Assembly: GCF_004329715.1 (NCBI RefSeq)
Contig: NZ_JXSY01000029.1
Location: forward strand, 1 to 64,000
Length of the DNA stretch: 64,000 nucleotides
Direction of reading: 5' to 3'
Source: Bowmanella sp. JS7-9
GTDB lineage: Bacteria; Pseudomonadota; Gammaproteobacteria; Enterobacterales; Alteromonadaceae
The position numbers and the translations under genes are program-made. Shown in pieces: positions 55,256-64,000 of the stretch (the stretch's first letter is position 1; each line of letters begins with the position of its first letter). The notes beneath the pieces were generated by a model that had not been told where the DNA came from, ran no database searches, and saw only the letters and a program-made list of their open reading frames with translations.

Positions 55256-57067
55256 TTAAAACTCAATAATCCGAACTGATTTTGCATCCAGAGCAAGGTC
55301 ACCACTTAGCGCCACATCTGACCCCAGCATCACATCTTTGCCCTGTTTCGCATCACCTAACATAGCGTGGAAGTAACTCATCGGGACGGTACGAGCCTGT
55401 CCCTTGTTCAATACCACCATCACCCGTTGTTTATCCGCAACCCGGAAATACACATAAGTGCCATCGTAGGGAATGTAATGCACCAGCTCACCGCTAGTCA
55501 CCGCCGCACTGGTTTTACGCCAGTTAAGCAACTGTCGCAGCCAGGCCTGCATCCCGGCCTGCTCTGCCGTTAACCCTTTACCGTTAAACCCATTGACCTT
55601 GTCATCCGGCCAGCCGCCCGGGAAATCGCTGCGGATCACACCATGATCGTCGGTGCCCGGGTTTTTCATCAGAATTTCGGTACCGTAAAAGTACTGGGGA
55701 GTTCCACGGGTCGTGGCATAAAACGCCAGCGCCATTTTGGTCAGGGCGATATCTTCGTTGAGTTGGGAAAAGATACGGCTCATATCGTGGTTATCCGGGA
55801 ACACCACCAAATCATTGGCGTTACCGTACACAAAGTCATTGGCCAGGGTTTGATAAATGCTGCTAATGCCGCTCGACCAGGTCTCTGGTGCTGTCAGGCC
55901 TTTCACGACCGCATCCTGTAAAGGGAAGTCCATCAGGCTGGAAAGCGCCGACTGATAGCCATCGTGACGTTTGGTGCCACGCTGCCAATAAGACACGATG
56001 GCGGGATTGGTCGACCATTCTTCTCCTACCATGCTGAAATTTGGATATTCCTGCATCACCCGGCGTGTATATTCACTTAAAAACGCGCTATCCGGGTAAG
56101 AATAGGTGTCGAGACGAATACCGCTGAGCTTGGCGGTTTCAATCCACCAGATACTGTTTTGAATCAGGTACGTTGCCAGCAACGGATTGCGCTGATTCAA
56201 GTCCGGCATACTCGGCACAAACCAACCATCTTTGAAGCCGGCGGCCTCGCCAGGCGCCGCATGTGGATCATGCATGGTTTCACGGCGGTGATTGGTGCCG
56301 ACAAATTTGCCGCCATGATTTATCCAGTCTGACGCAGGCATATCTTTCATCCACCAATGCTCAGAGCCGATGTGATTGAGAATGACATCTTTGATCAAGC
56401 CCATGTTGCGCTTGGCTAGCTGGTCAGACAGTTGTCGGTACAACCCGTTGCTGCCATAGCGCGGGTCGATGCGATAGTAATCTGTGGTTGAATAACCATG
56501 ATAAGAGTAACTGGCCTGATCGTTCTCAAGTACCGGCATCAGCCACAGCTGGGTGTACCCCATATCATCGAGGTAATCCAGATGGTCGATAATACCCTGA
56601 ATATCACCACCATGACGGCCGCCTACATGTTCGCGGTTTTTGCCTTCTTTAAGGTCCGCCACCTCATCATTAGTGCTATCACCGTTGGCAAAACGATCTG
56701 GGGTAATAAGGTAAATCACATCACTATTATTAAAACCCTGACGCTGCGCGGAACCGGGCTCGCGCTCAAGCAAGTCCACCCAGGCGGTGTCACTGTCGAG
56801 CGTAATCCCGACTTTGCCGGGCTTGGCATCATCACTGATACGCAGGGTAACAAACAGGTAGTTGTTGTTATCAGTGTGTTGTACATCGATCAGTGCCACA
56901 CCGGGGTAGCTGACCCGCACCTTATCGTCGCCAATATCGTTACCATGCAGCATGATTTGCACGTCTTTGTGCTGCATACCGATCCACCATGACGATGGTT
57001 GCACATGGTCAAGTTCCGCCAGTGCAGAGAATGACAGCAAGCTAAGTAATAGGGGTTTAAATCGCAT
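55256..57067 (-). CDS. GH13 cyclomaltodextrinase/neopullulanase-like enzyme
   Basis: 603 residues with signal peptide MRFKPLLLSLLSFSALA. An N-terminal cyclomaltodextrinase-type domain (WWIGMQHKDVQIMLHGNDIGD, residues about 25-115) precedes the barrel. Regions: GLIKDVILNHIGSEH (I), LSGIRLDTYSYPD (II, nucleophile Asp), FSMVGEEWSTNP (III, Glu), VVFPDNHDMSRI (IV, Asp). The N-domain and motifs resemble Bacteroides SusA and related maltodextrin-cutting enzymes. 11 bp after the GH97 gene, second in the operon. Confidence 0.94.
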   Translation of the reverse strand: MRFKPLLLSLLSFSALAELDHVQPSSWWIGMQHKDVQIMLHGNDIGDDKVRVSYPGVALIDVQHTDNNNYLFVTLRISDDAKPGKVGITLDSDTAWVDLLEREPGSAQRQGFNNSDVIYLITPDRFANGDSTNDEVADLKEGKNREHVGGRHGGDIQGIIDHLDYLDDMGYTQLWLMPVLENDQASYSYHGYSTTDYYRIDPRYGSNGLYRQLSDQLAKRNMGLIKDVILNHIGSEHWWMKDMPASDWINHGGKFVGTNHRRETMHDPHAAPGEAAGFKDGWFVPSMPDLNQRNPLLATYLIQNSIWWIETAKLSGIRLDTYSYPDSAFLSEYTRRVMQEYPNFSMVGEEWSTNPAIVSYWQRGTKRHDGYQSALSSLMDFPLQDAVVKGLTAPETWSSGISSIYQTLANDFVYGNANDLVVFPDNHDMSRIFSQLNEDIALTKMALAFYATTRGTPQYFYGTEILMKNPGTDDHGVIRSDFPGGWPDDKVNGFNGKGLTAEQAGMQAWLRQLLNWRKTSAAVTSGELVHYIPYDGTYVYFRVADKQRVMVVLNKGQARTVPMSYFHAMLGDAKQGKDVMLGSDVALSGDLALDAKSVRIIEF

Positions 57068-57078
57068 CGCAGATCTCC

Positions 57079-59106
57079 TTACAGGGCTTTAAAGCGAATA
57101 GCGCTACCACCACTGGCGGCCAGTTGCAGATTCAGGCTGTCATTCGCAGTAACCTGACGTTTTTCAATTACGTAATCGTAGGGATTGGTGTCCCAATGGG
57201 CTTTATCACCGTCTCGGTAAACTTGTGCTTCATAGCGTTTTCCGGGTTCGAGGAAGTCCAGCTTGACGGTTACATTGCGGGCATCCTCATCTGTCAGGGC
57301 GCCGAGGTACCAGTCACTGCCGCCACGCTGCTGGCGGGCAAATACAACGAAATCGCCTACTGCGCCATCCAGTGCAATACTCTCTTCCCAGTCGGTCGGT
57401 ACATCTTTAATAAACTGGAAGGCATCCATGTGCTGGGTATAGTTTTCAGGCAAATCGGCTGCCATCTGAATCGGGCTATACAGCACCACATACAACGCCA
57501 GTTGCTTCGCCAGCGTGGTTTGCGGACGATTAAGCGGCTTATCGCCACCGAAGTGCATATCAAAAATGCCCGGCGTAAAGTCCATCGGACCGGCCAGCAT
57601 GCGGGTAAATGGCAACATGGCGGTGTGCTCTGGTGGATTCGGTGGGCTACCCCAGGCATTAAACTCCTGACCCCGCGCACCTTCGCGGCTCAACCAGTTG
57701 GGATAGGTGCGGCGAAGGCCTGTATCTTTAACTGGCTCGTGGGTATTGATGCTGAGTTTATATTTGGCCGCCAGTTGCACGTTATGTAAGTACTCGCCAA
57801 CCATAAACTGGCCATCATGCCATTCGTTTCGCACATGGCCATTGGCATCGATGCGTTTAATATCGCCGCCGTCCGCCACATAGCCGGTTTTAATCTGGCT
57901 CACCCCATGTTGGGTATAAAGTGCGAAGGCGTCGTCCATCTGATTACGGTAGTTCGTCACATTGCCTGAGGTCTCATGGTGACCGATCAGCTTTACGCCC
58001 TTTTGTTTGCCATAACGCCCCAATTCAGCGATATCAAAGTCGGCATAAGGCTGGGTGAAACTGAACAGATCGCCGTTATGGAACCATTCACCGTCCCAAC
58101 CAATATTCCAGCCTTCCACCAGCACACCATCAAATCCATGCTCGGCGGCAAAGTCCATATAGGCTTTGGTGTTTGCCGTGGTAGCACCATGCTGCGGGCC
58201 ACTGCCCCAGGTATATTTATTAATGTGCATGCCCCACCAAATGCCGATATATTTGCCCGGCTCTACCCAGCTCACATCACCCAGTTTATTCGGCTCATTT
58301 AAATTCAGGATCAGGCTGGAATTGGCCAACTGGGCAGCATTATCAGCGACTTGTATGGTGCGCCAGCTGGATTTAAATGGTGCAGCGGTTTTAACCATCA
58401 CCCCATCTGACCAAGGCGTCAGCGTGACTTTTAATTCGCCGTCCCGGCGCTGATCCAGCACCATGCCCGACCAATCCACCAGAGCCGCTTCGTGAATGCT
58501 CAGATGCACACCCGATGGCAGTTTGAAGGTCAGCGGCGTGTTGGCACGTTCCATCGCTGGGAGTGACGTGGTGCGATAAATATATTCATAGCGGTTAAAG
58601 GCGCGTGCTGGGATCCACCAGGCCGTGGTTTGCTGAGGATTAGGAATGTTAAAGCGGGTCATTTCATCAGTGACATCAACCTGCGCCATGCCAGGTTGTT
58701 CATTCACTTCATAACGAAACCCCAGACCATCATCAAATACGCGAAATCGCACGTTAAATGCGCCGGCTTGCTGGCTTTGCAGCGTCACCATCAACTCATT
58801 ATGCTGGTCGCGTACTAACCGCCGTTCACCCCAGGGCTGCTCCCAGGTATTGTCAGCACGACTACGCTGGCTGTCTGCAATCACAAAGCCGGGGCCAAAT
58901 TGCCCCTGCTGTTTAAATTCCAGCCCCAACAGAGACGGCGCGATAATGGTCTCGCCCCGGTAACTAACCTGATAAAACGGCGCATCACTCTCATCCGAGA
59001 CAGTCACAACCAGCTGTTGGTTGGGCGACATCACAGACAAGCTGGTTGCCATGCCAAACGCAGACGGTAACAGGGTGAATAAACTGAGGAGTTGACGCAC
59101 TGCCAT
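57079..59106 (-). CDS. GH97 alpha-glucosidase (SusB-like)
   Basis: 675 residues from the ATG at 59106 (MAVRQLLSLFTLLPSAFGMA), which has AAGGA upstream and gives a signal peptide; the frame extends upstream to 59232 without a plausible signal. GH97 layout: N-terminal beta-sandwich (SLSVMSPNQQLVVTVSDESDA), barrel with KYIGIWWGMHINKYTW, GFDGVLVEGWNIGWDGEW and SINTHEPVKDTGLRRTYPN, the last two carrying catalytic Glu residues of inverting GH97 enzymes; and RTYPNWLSREGARGQEFNAW. The C-terminal Ig-like unit ends in SGGSAIRFKAL. First gene of the starch operon. Confidence 0.94.
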   Translation of the reverse strand: MAVRQLLSLFTLLPSAFGMATSLSVMSPNQQLVVTVSDESDAPFYQVSYRGETIIAPSLLGLEFKQQGQFGPGFVIADSQRSRADNTWEQPWGERRLVRDQHNELMVTLQSQQAGAFNVRFRVFDDGLGFRYEVNEQPGMAQVDVTDEMTRFNIPNPQQTTAWWIPARAFNRYEYIYRTTSLPAMERANTPLTFKLPSGVHLSIHEAALVDWSGMVLDQRRDGELKVTLTPWSDGVMVKTAAPFKSSWRTIQVADNAAQLANSSLILNLNEPNKLGDVSWVEPGKYIGIWWGMHINKYTWGSGPQHGATTANTKAYMDFAAEHGFDGVLVEGWNIGWDGEWFHNGDLFSFTQPYADFDIAELGRYGKQKGVKLIGHHETSGNVTNYRNQMDDAFALYTQHGVSQIKTGYVADGGDIKRIDANGHVRNEWHDGQFMVGEYLHNVQLAAKYKLSINTHEPVKDTGLRRTYPNWLSREGARGQEFNAWGSPPNPPEHTAMLPFTRMLAGPMDFTPGIFDMHFGGDKPLNRPQTTLAKQLALYVVLYSPIQMAADLPENYTQHMDAFQFIKDVPTDWEESIALDGAVGDFVVFARQQRGGSDWYLGALTDEDARNVTVKLDFLEPGKRYEAQVYRDGDKAHWDTNPYDYVIEKRQVTANDSLNLQLAASGGSAIRFKAL

Positions 59107-59122
59107 ACAGGAATCCTTATCG

Positions 59123-59157
59123 AAAAAAGAAAAAGGCCACGCCCTGCGTGACCCTTT
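59123..59157 (-). terminator. Terminator-like hairpin in the leader of the starch operon
   Basis: On the minus strand AAAGGGTCACG, CAGGG loop, CGTGGCCTTT, then TTTTCTTTTTTC. It lies 17-51 nt upstream of the GH97 start codon and downstream of the candidate promoter, so it could act as an attenuator. Confidence 0.6.
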
Positions 59158-59195
59158 GCAGCCCAGAGAGAATGCGCAATACATGCCGCCTGCCG

Positions 59196-59225
59196 ATAGT
59201 AGCGTTAACAATTGGCTAACAACAA
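59196..59225 (-). promoter_or_regulatory. Candidate promoter of the starch operon
   Basis: Minus strand TTGTTG (-35), 18-bp spacer, TACTAT (-10). Transcription would begin near 59189 and give a leader of about 80 nt. It overlaps the flank of the operator-like palindrome at 59228-59241. Confidence 0.45.
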
Positions 59226-59227
59226 TA

Positions 59228-59241
59228 TGCATACGTATTCA
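59228..59241. promoter_or_regulatory. LacI-type operator-like palindrome
   Basis: TGCATACGTATTCA: a 14-bp palindrome with central CG and one mismatched pair, as typical of LacI-family operators. It is directly upstream of the -35 of the starch operon. The cognate regulator is not in the window. Confidence 0.5.
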
Positions 59242-59336
59242 CGTCTGCCCGCCAGTCACTGGCGCAGTTGATTAACGCTTGTCAGCGAATCTGGATGGTG
59301 TAATTTAGCCAACATGCCACTTGTATAAGGAATGAC

Positions 59337-59801
59337 ATGATTGAGTTGGTTTATATCAGTGAAGCATCACACCCCTTTTCACTTGATGAACTGCAAGACC
59401 TGTTAACACGGGCGCGGCTGAAAAATGCCTCGCTGGATATCACCGGGTTATTGCTGTACAGCGAAGAGTCGCAACGGTTTATTCAGGTGCTGGAAGGCGA
59501 CGAATATGAGGTTAATCGCATTTACGACGCCATAGTCGACGACCCGCGACATACCAATGTGCGACTACTGGGCAGCAATAAGATAACCCGGCGGGATTTT
59601 AGTGATTGGCGCATGGGCTTTAGCTTAATAGATGACAGCTTGCCTGATTGGCCCGGTGTATCGGATTTTCTGGCACAAAGCGCTAAACCCGGTCAATACC
59701 TGAGCGAGCCCCATCAGTTTGGCCGCCAAATGCTGATGTTTTTTCGCGAACGACTACAGCAGAATCGTGATGAAAACGATGCCAGTCATATAAATAGATA
59801 A
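59337..59801 (+). CDS. BLUF-domain blue-light photoreceptor
   Basis: 154 residues, a single BLUF domain plus a short C-terminal extension. FAD-photochemistry residues are in place: Tyr6 (MIELVYISEA), Asn30 (RARLKNASLDITGLLLY) and Gln50 (RFIQVLEGDE); DFSDWRMGF carries the Trp/Met of the switch strand. A short BLUF protein without an output domain usually acts by protein-protein contact, as in PixD. AAGGAA ribosome site before ATG. It is divergent from the starch operon and ends at a bidirectional terminator shared with the pullulanase gene. Confidence 0.92.
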   Translation: MIELVYISEASHPFSLDELQDLLTRARLKNASLDITGLLLYSEESQRFIQVLEGDEYEVNRIYDAIVDDPRHTNVRLLGSNKITRRDFSDWRMGFSLIDDSLPDWPGVSDFLAQSAKPGQYLSEPHQFGRQMLMFFRERLQQNRDENDASHINR

Positions 59802-59817
59802 CAAAACTGCAGATAGA

Positions 59818-59843
59818 AAAAAGGCCGCGAATGCGGCCTTTTT
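59818..59843. terminator. Bidirectional intrinsic terminator
   Basis: AAAAAGGCCGC, GAAT loop, GCGGCCTTTTT, located between the BLUF gene and the converging pullulanase gene. Confidence 0.92.
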
Positions 59844-59848
59844 GCTTA

Positions 59849-62800
59849 TTAAGGTACTGAGACCTCAGTGACTAGCAGGGTCGGCGTATCCGGATTAAAT
59901 CCAGACAGACTGAACTGATAATCACCGTCCACCGCGATGTCAATCACCAGATTACCCGGGTTGGCACCGTGCGCCAGTGGCAGCGCAGACCCCACCTCAA
60001 CATTGGCAGTTTCTGCTGCGCCAATGTTACGGGTCGACCAGTCCTCACTGGCAAACTTAAACTCGTAGCTGCCAGCTGTCAGGGATTTGGTCACGCTGTA
60101 GGTGCCAGGTGAGGTTAATAACAACGGATCATCCGTGCCCCAGCCATTCAGTGAGCCACGAATGTAAACCACAGTATCCCCAAACAGCGCTGATTTACCG
60201 ACACTGAGCGTTTCCTGACCCGCATTGTGGGCGTTAAACACAAAGCGATAATCGGCTTCTTCAGTGATGGTAATACTCAGGTTACCGGCGTTATATTCCA
60301 ACGCTTTATCCACGGTACCCGGTTCCAGCGCACCATCGTTACTACCAAAGTTCACGGTATTCCAGCCATCGTTGGCGACCTTGAACTGATAAGTACCCGC
60401 AGCCAATGTGACAACCACTTCATATTGTCCACCGCCAATAAAGGTGAAGGCATCTGTGGTTCCCCATCCATTCATGTCACCACGCAGATAAACCGTGGTG
60501 CCCGGATAAGGGTTGTCATTTTTAACATTAAGTACGGGCGCAGCCGGGTCAAACGCATTTACACGGAACACATAATCACCACTTTCTGCAGGCGTGATAC
60601 TCAGGTTACCCGCGTTGTAGCTCAGAACCTTGTCATCACCGAGAGTTACCGTACCACTGTCACTACCGAAGTTAGCCACAGGCCCCCAGTTGGCATCGGC
60701 GATCTTAAACTCATAGGTCTCACCGCCATTAAGCGACAGGGTTAACTCGTACACACCACCACCGATGTAGGACATCGGATCATTGTTGCTCCAGCCATTC
60801 ATGCTGCCTTTCACATAAATGACATTGTCACCGTAAGGCACTACATCCGGCGCACCGGCGGTAGCAAACGCTGACAGACCCGCGCCTTGCTCACCCATTT
60901 GCGGTTTAACAAATACCGCCATGCTCAGCGCCGGTACGGTAAAGCTGCCATTGCCAGCATCATCGCCTTCACCTTCACTGAACGTCGCGCCATGTACCAC
61001 AACATCCGCAGAAGCAGCTTGAGTGGCGTGCAGCTCAAAACCAGTAGCGGTGAGAATACGATGGGACTGCTCCTGCTCGGTGGCATTGACCACCACAACC
61101 AGTGCATCGACCTGGCTATCCAGATCAGTCAGTCCGGTACCATCATCAATACTCATGACGATCAGGCCTTTGGTCTGGTTCTCACCCAGATTGTGGAAGC
61201 CCACACGATCCATGATGTCCTGCGCGGTGGTCAAACGGAACAACGGGCTGGTTGCGCGAATACTCAGGAACTCATCGAATACCGCGGAAGCCAATTGCAT
61301 ATCGTCCGGTGTTGCTGCGCGATCCGGATCAGTCATATAAGCGGCGATAGTTGACCAATTGCCCTGGTTGTCCTGCGCCAGTGGCAGACCTTTATTCCAG
61401 TTGTTGTCCATCAGGGTGAAATCCACCTTGTTGAACCAGTCACCGGCATCATAGGTGTTGCGATCCATGGATTTGGAGCGCAGGAAGTCACCGCCCATTT
61501 GCAAGAACGGTATGCCCTGGGCCATCAATGGCAGGCTGGCCGCAATATTCTGCGCACGAACCCGCTGCGCCAGCGTCATATCGGCCGGCAGGTTGTACTG
61601 CAGTTTATCCCACAGGGTTTCATCATCATGCTTGGACACATAGTTGATGATATCCGCCGGATCTTCCGCGTAACCACCCAGCGACTGCGTCGTAGAGGTG
61701 CTGCCACCGGACGTCACCAGTACATAGTCTTTCAGCGTGCCGGCCAGACCCATTTTGATCTTATCCTGCGCCGCTAACATGCCGTCGCTGTCGGTATGGA
61801 ATAACTGCCCACCGCGCACGGCATCACGATAACGATCATTGAACGTACCGATTTCGCTGCCCGCCAGTTCAAGCTGATTGGCTTGCTGATAACCCCGATC
61901 AGTGCGGGTCCAGCCCTCACCGTAGAAGTAGTTATCCGCATCCACGGCCTGTACCGCTTCGCGTAGCGCCAACATAGTATCTTTGCTGGCATGGCTCATG
62001 ATATCAAAACGGAAACCATCTACTTTGTATTCTGTGGTCCACAGCAGCAGCGAATCATGCATGAGTTTTTCCATCATGCGATTACGCGGCTCTGTATCAT
62101 CACAGCAGGTTTCACGCAGGATAGCGCCGGTTTCGGTGTCATATCTGTGGTAATAACCGGGTACCACTTTATCCAGTACCGATTTACCGTTCAGACCGGA
62201 TGCATTGGTGTGGTTATACACCACGTCCATCACTACGCGCAGACCTATGTCGTGCAGCGCCATGTTCATGGCTCGCATTTCTGTGATGCGTGCTACGCCA
62301 TCCGGATCGCTACTGTAGCTACCCTCTGGTGCATTAAAGTGATACGGATCATAGCCCCAGTTAAACTGGTCCACACCGCGCATATCATTCACCAACGCCT
62401 GAGCTTTACCGCCCTCGGACACCGGATCGTAACTGGCCAGTAAATCACCTAACGTCGTTGAACGATTAACACTGCCATCATCACAAATTTGCGCATTGCG
62501 ATTCAGTCGGCACAGCACGCTAACGGTACTGGACAAGTTCACTGCCTGGCTCGCATCTTCTTCAATGCTGGCAATATCATTGCTTGGGAGCATATGGAAG
62601 TGCGTAACGCCCGCATCAGCCAGTTTCTGCAAGTGCATGACTGGCGCGCTGTCTGCCTCGGTAAAGGCCAGATATTTGCCGCGATTGGCTTGTGTTGTGC
62701 TGCTATCCATCGCGCTGAAGTCACGAATATGACCTTCGTAGATCACCGCATCTTCCGGATTAGCAATGGTCGGGATGGTTTGCTCATCCCAACCCGCGGG

Positions 62801-64000
62801 TTTGAGATCCTCATCAGCCAGATTCACAAACTGCGAGAAACGGCTGTTGGTAGACAAACTCACCGAATACGGATCGGTCACTTCCAGCGTTTCCAACTTG
62901 CCAGAGGCAGGATGATAGACGGTGATTTCATAACGATACCAGGCGCGGTCTACATCGCTGCCGGTGTAAGACCAAATCCCGCTGGCACTGTCTTCTGTCA
63001 TGGTATGCGAGGCATTGAGCGTCTTATCCGCGTTGTACACTTTCAGCGTTACGCTCTGCGCGGTTGGCGCCCACAAGGCGGCCGTAACCGAACCATCCTC
63101 GTTATAAACAGGCCCCAGCGACGCTTCATCTGCATCCGCTTCACCCGCGGTATACACTGCGTCCAGCGCTAATGGCATCTGCACATTAGTGGCCGCGACG
63201 AGCTCGTCATCCGCATTGTAACCTGCCAGCACAACCTGGGACTTAAATACCGCTTTAGCCGCATCCAGCTCCCATTCGCCCGCAAACGCCTGCATATTTT
63301 GCAGATGTGACGTGCGCGCAGCCTGAGCTTCACTCAAATCCACGGCACTGAGCGCCACCGCTGTACCATTTAAGCCGTCTTCCAATGTAACTTTTAGCGA
63401 GGCATCGGCGGCGTAGTGCATTTTCACGCTACTGACACCATCCGGGATATCCCACAGGAAGGTATTCACATCGATCCAATGTGCGGCTGCGCCCTCGACT
63501 TTCACCGCTTGCTCACCTAGGCTTGGAATAGGGAAGGCAAACAGCTCAGGCGAACCATTAAGCACCCAGTTCATGCGGTAGAAGTCTTCTTCCGTCCAGC
63601 CATCGGCAGCAGACGATTTAGCCGCCAATTGCTTCAGTGGCATCTTGGCATCGATGCCGTTCATTTCTTTTTCATCGCCCTTGTGGATGATGAAATTGCC
63701 ACAGGCGCCTTCGGTTTCTGCGTAACCGGCTTTGAGATCCAGCACCCAATAAGCACCATAAACCGGATCGATTCCGCTGATCGCTACGCCATTTTGCCAT
63801 GACGGCGCGATGGCGCTGGCCTCATAGGCATCACACGCCTCGTTGTTCCAGGTGTGCAGCATCCAGCCATCATAAGCCGTATCTCCGGGCGTATTAGTCG
63901 CACCGGCGTGAATACGGTTATAAAACAACACCGCTTGATCGCGCGCGGCAAATACCACCGGCGCTTCAGCATTGGGATCCAAACCAATCTCACACGCGTC
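59849..64000 (-). CDS. Pullulanase-type GH13 alpha-1,6-glucosidase, N-terminus cut by window edge
   Basis: The frame is open to base 64000, so this is the C-terminal 1,383 residues of a larger protein; the in-frame TTG at 63982 is not a credible start. Layout: an N-terminal unknown part and a pullulanase N2-type and CBM48-like domain (GPVYNEDGSVTAALWAPTAQSVTLKVYNAD), then the barrel with QFNWGYDPYHFNAPEGSY (the YNWGYDP-type pullulanase signature), IGLRVVMDVVYNHTNAS (region I), KVDGFRFDIMSHAS (nucleophile Asp), NYFYGEGWTRTDRGY (Glu) and INYVSKHDDETLWD (Asp). Three tandem carbohydrate-binding-like repeats end it (see the repeat entry). It debranches amylopectin, glycogen or pullulan at alpha-1,6 links. 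Confidence 0.94.
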   Translation of the reverse strand, partial: DACEIGLDPNAEAPVVFAARDQAVLFYNRIHAGATNTPGDTAYDGWMLHTWNNEACDAYEASAIAPSWQNGVAISGIDPVYGAYWVLDLKAGYAETEGACGNFIIHKGDEKEMNGIDAKMPLKQLAAKSSAADGWTEEDFYRMNWVLNGSPELFAFPIPSLGEQAVKVEGAAAHWIDVNTFLWDIPDGVSSVKMHYAADASLKVTLEDGLNGTAVALSAVDLSEAQAARTSHLQNMQAFAGEWELDAAKAVFKSQVVLAGYNADDELVAATNVQMPLALDAVYTAGEADADEASLGPVYNEDGSVTAALWAPTAQSVTLKVYNADKTLNASHTMTEDSASGIWSYTGSDVDRAWYRYEITVYHPASGKLETLEVTDPYSVSLSTNSRFSQFVNLADEDLKPAGWDEQTIPTIANPEDAVIYEGHIRDFSAMDSSTTQANRGKYLAFTEADSAPVMHLQKLADAGVTHFHMLPSNDIASIEEDASQAVNLSSTVSVLCRLNRNAQICDDGSVNRSTTLGDLLASYDPVSEGGKAQALVNDMRGVDQFNWGYDPYHFNAPEGSYSSDPDGVARITEMRAMNMALHDIGLRVVMDVVYNHTNASGLNGKSVLDKVVPGYYHRYDTETGAILRETCCDDTEPRNRMMEKLMHDSLLLWTTEYKVDGFRFDIMSHASKDTMLALREAVQAVDADNYFYGEGWTRTDRGYQQANQLELAGSEIGTFNDRYRDAVRGGQLFHTDSDGMLAAQDKIKMGLAGTLKDYVLVTSGGSTSTTQSLGGYAEDPADIINYVSKHDDETLWDKLQYNLPADMTLAQRVRAQNIAASLPLMAQGIPFLQMGGDFLRSKSMDRNTYDAGDWFNKVDFTLMDNNWNKGLPLAQDNQGNWSTIAAYMTDPDRAATPDDMQLASAVFDEFLSIRATSPLFRLTTAQDIMDRVGFHNLGENQTKGLIVMSIDDGTGLTDLDSQVDALVVVVNATEQEQSHRILTATGFELHATQAASADVVVHGATFSEGEGDDAGNGSFTVPALSMAVFVKPQMGEQGAGLSAFATAGAPDVVPYGDNVIYVKGSMNGWSNNDPMSYIGGGVYELTLSLNGGETYEFKIADANWGPVANFGSDSGTVTLGDDKVLSYNAGNLSITPAESGDYVFRVNAFDPAAPVLNVKNDNPYPGTTVYLRGDMNGWGTTDAFTFIGGGQYEVVVTLAAGTYQFKVANDGWNTVNFGSNDGALEPGTVDKALEYNAGNLSITITEEADYRFVFNAHNAGQETLSVGKSALFGDTVVYIRGSLNGWGTDDPLLLTSPGTYSVTKSLTAGSYEFKFASEDWSTRNIGAAETANVEVGSALPLAHGANPGNLVIDIAVDGDYQFSLSGFNPDTPTLLVTEVSVP
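59852..60847 (-). repeat. Three tandem carbohydrate-binding-like modules in the pullulanase
   Basis: Three copies of 109-112 residues: 60512-60847, 60185-60511 and 59852-60184 (N- to C-terminal). Each has VYVKGSMNGW-type (x-Y-x-R-G-x-x-N-G-W), a central G-x-Y-x-x-x-x-x-L-x-x-G-x-Y-x-F-K-x-A-x-x-x-W and a closing Y-x-F-x-x-x-x-x-x-P/G. The pattern resembles starch-binding modules of marine amylases and SusE/F proteins; family number not assigned. Confidence 0.82.

Noticed and set aside
59106-59232. N-terminal extension of the GH97 frame to 59232
   Set aside because: It would place 42 residues before a good signal peptide and read through the leader hairpin and candidate promoter.

Overview
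The window looks like chromosome of a marine or brackish gammaproteobacterium of the Alteromonadales (Alteromonadaceae-like). The evidence is the tolC / nudF-yqiB-cpdA / yqiA-parE neighbourhood, a CadC-type regulator fused to TPRs, a MipA/DUF3019 two-component operon, both PEP-CTERM and GlyGly-CTERM sorting tails, and a starch operon with GH97, GH31 and GH13 enzymes. Genus assignment is inference. There is one tRNA and no rRNA, CRISPR array, insertion sequence or phage gene. The genes at both edges are cut by the window.

Layout. 1-4.1 kb: an RND efflux pair (permease cut at base 1, plus lipoprotein adaptor) divergent from a TetR regulator, with operator-like palindromes between. 4.1-13.1 kb: parE, yqiA, cpdA, yqiB and nudF on minus and tolC on plus; a CadC-like TPR regulator and an 8-Cys secreted protein sit on the opposite strand inside this normally compact block. 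13.1-16.1 kb: a small unknown gene, a YcbL-like metallo-hydrolase, a DUF945 protein and a VOC protein. 16.2-22.2 kb: an M20 peptidase, an MbnH/MbnP di-heme enzyme and partner lipoprotein, and a divergent 911-residue choice-of-anchor-B protein with a GlyGly-CTERM tail. 22.2-25.9 kb: tRNA-Ile2(CAT), a mostly empty stretch with a palindromic repeat, a degenerate alkaline-phosphatase-superfamily protein, a two-domain GNAT protein and a PEP-CTERM protein. 25.9-30.7 kb: rhlE, then an envelope-stress-type operon (MipA, DUF3019, response regulator, histidine kinase) preceded by four repeats at 10-bp steps. 30.8-34.1 kb: a coupled pair of a secreted unknown and a metzincin-like protease.

34.1-47.8 kb is the most coherent block. 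It holds two chemoreceptors and an Aer-type PAS protein, then a sigma-54 activator whose N-terminal cysteines have the spacing of the sulfane-sulfur sensor FisR. Divergent from it are a type I sulfide:quinone oxidoreductase and a Tll0287-like c-type heme protein, followed by the full cydABX-cydDC set for cytochrome bd. Both the sqr operon and the cyd operon have well-spaced -24/-12 sigma-54 promoters. Both also have a nearly identical 16-bp palindrome about 100-130 bp upstream of the -24 element. I infer one sulfur-responsive regulon that oxidises sulfide into the quinone pool and re-oxidises quinol with a sulfide-tolerant oxidase.

47.8-64 kb: three poorly characterised minus-strand genes, including a TonB-C-domain protein, then an operon of esterase, lipoprotein GH13, GH31, GH13 and GH97 (transcribed from GH97). 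It has a LacI-type operator-like palindrome and a terminator-like hairpin in its leader. A BLUF photoreceptor gene is divergent from it. A large pullulanase with three C-terminal carbohydrate-binding-like repeats runs off the right edge. Together these enzymes would debranch and hydrolyse alpha-glucans outside the cytoplasm.
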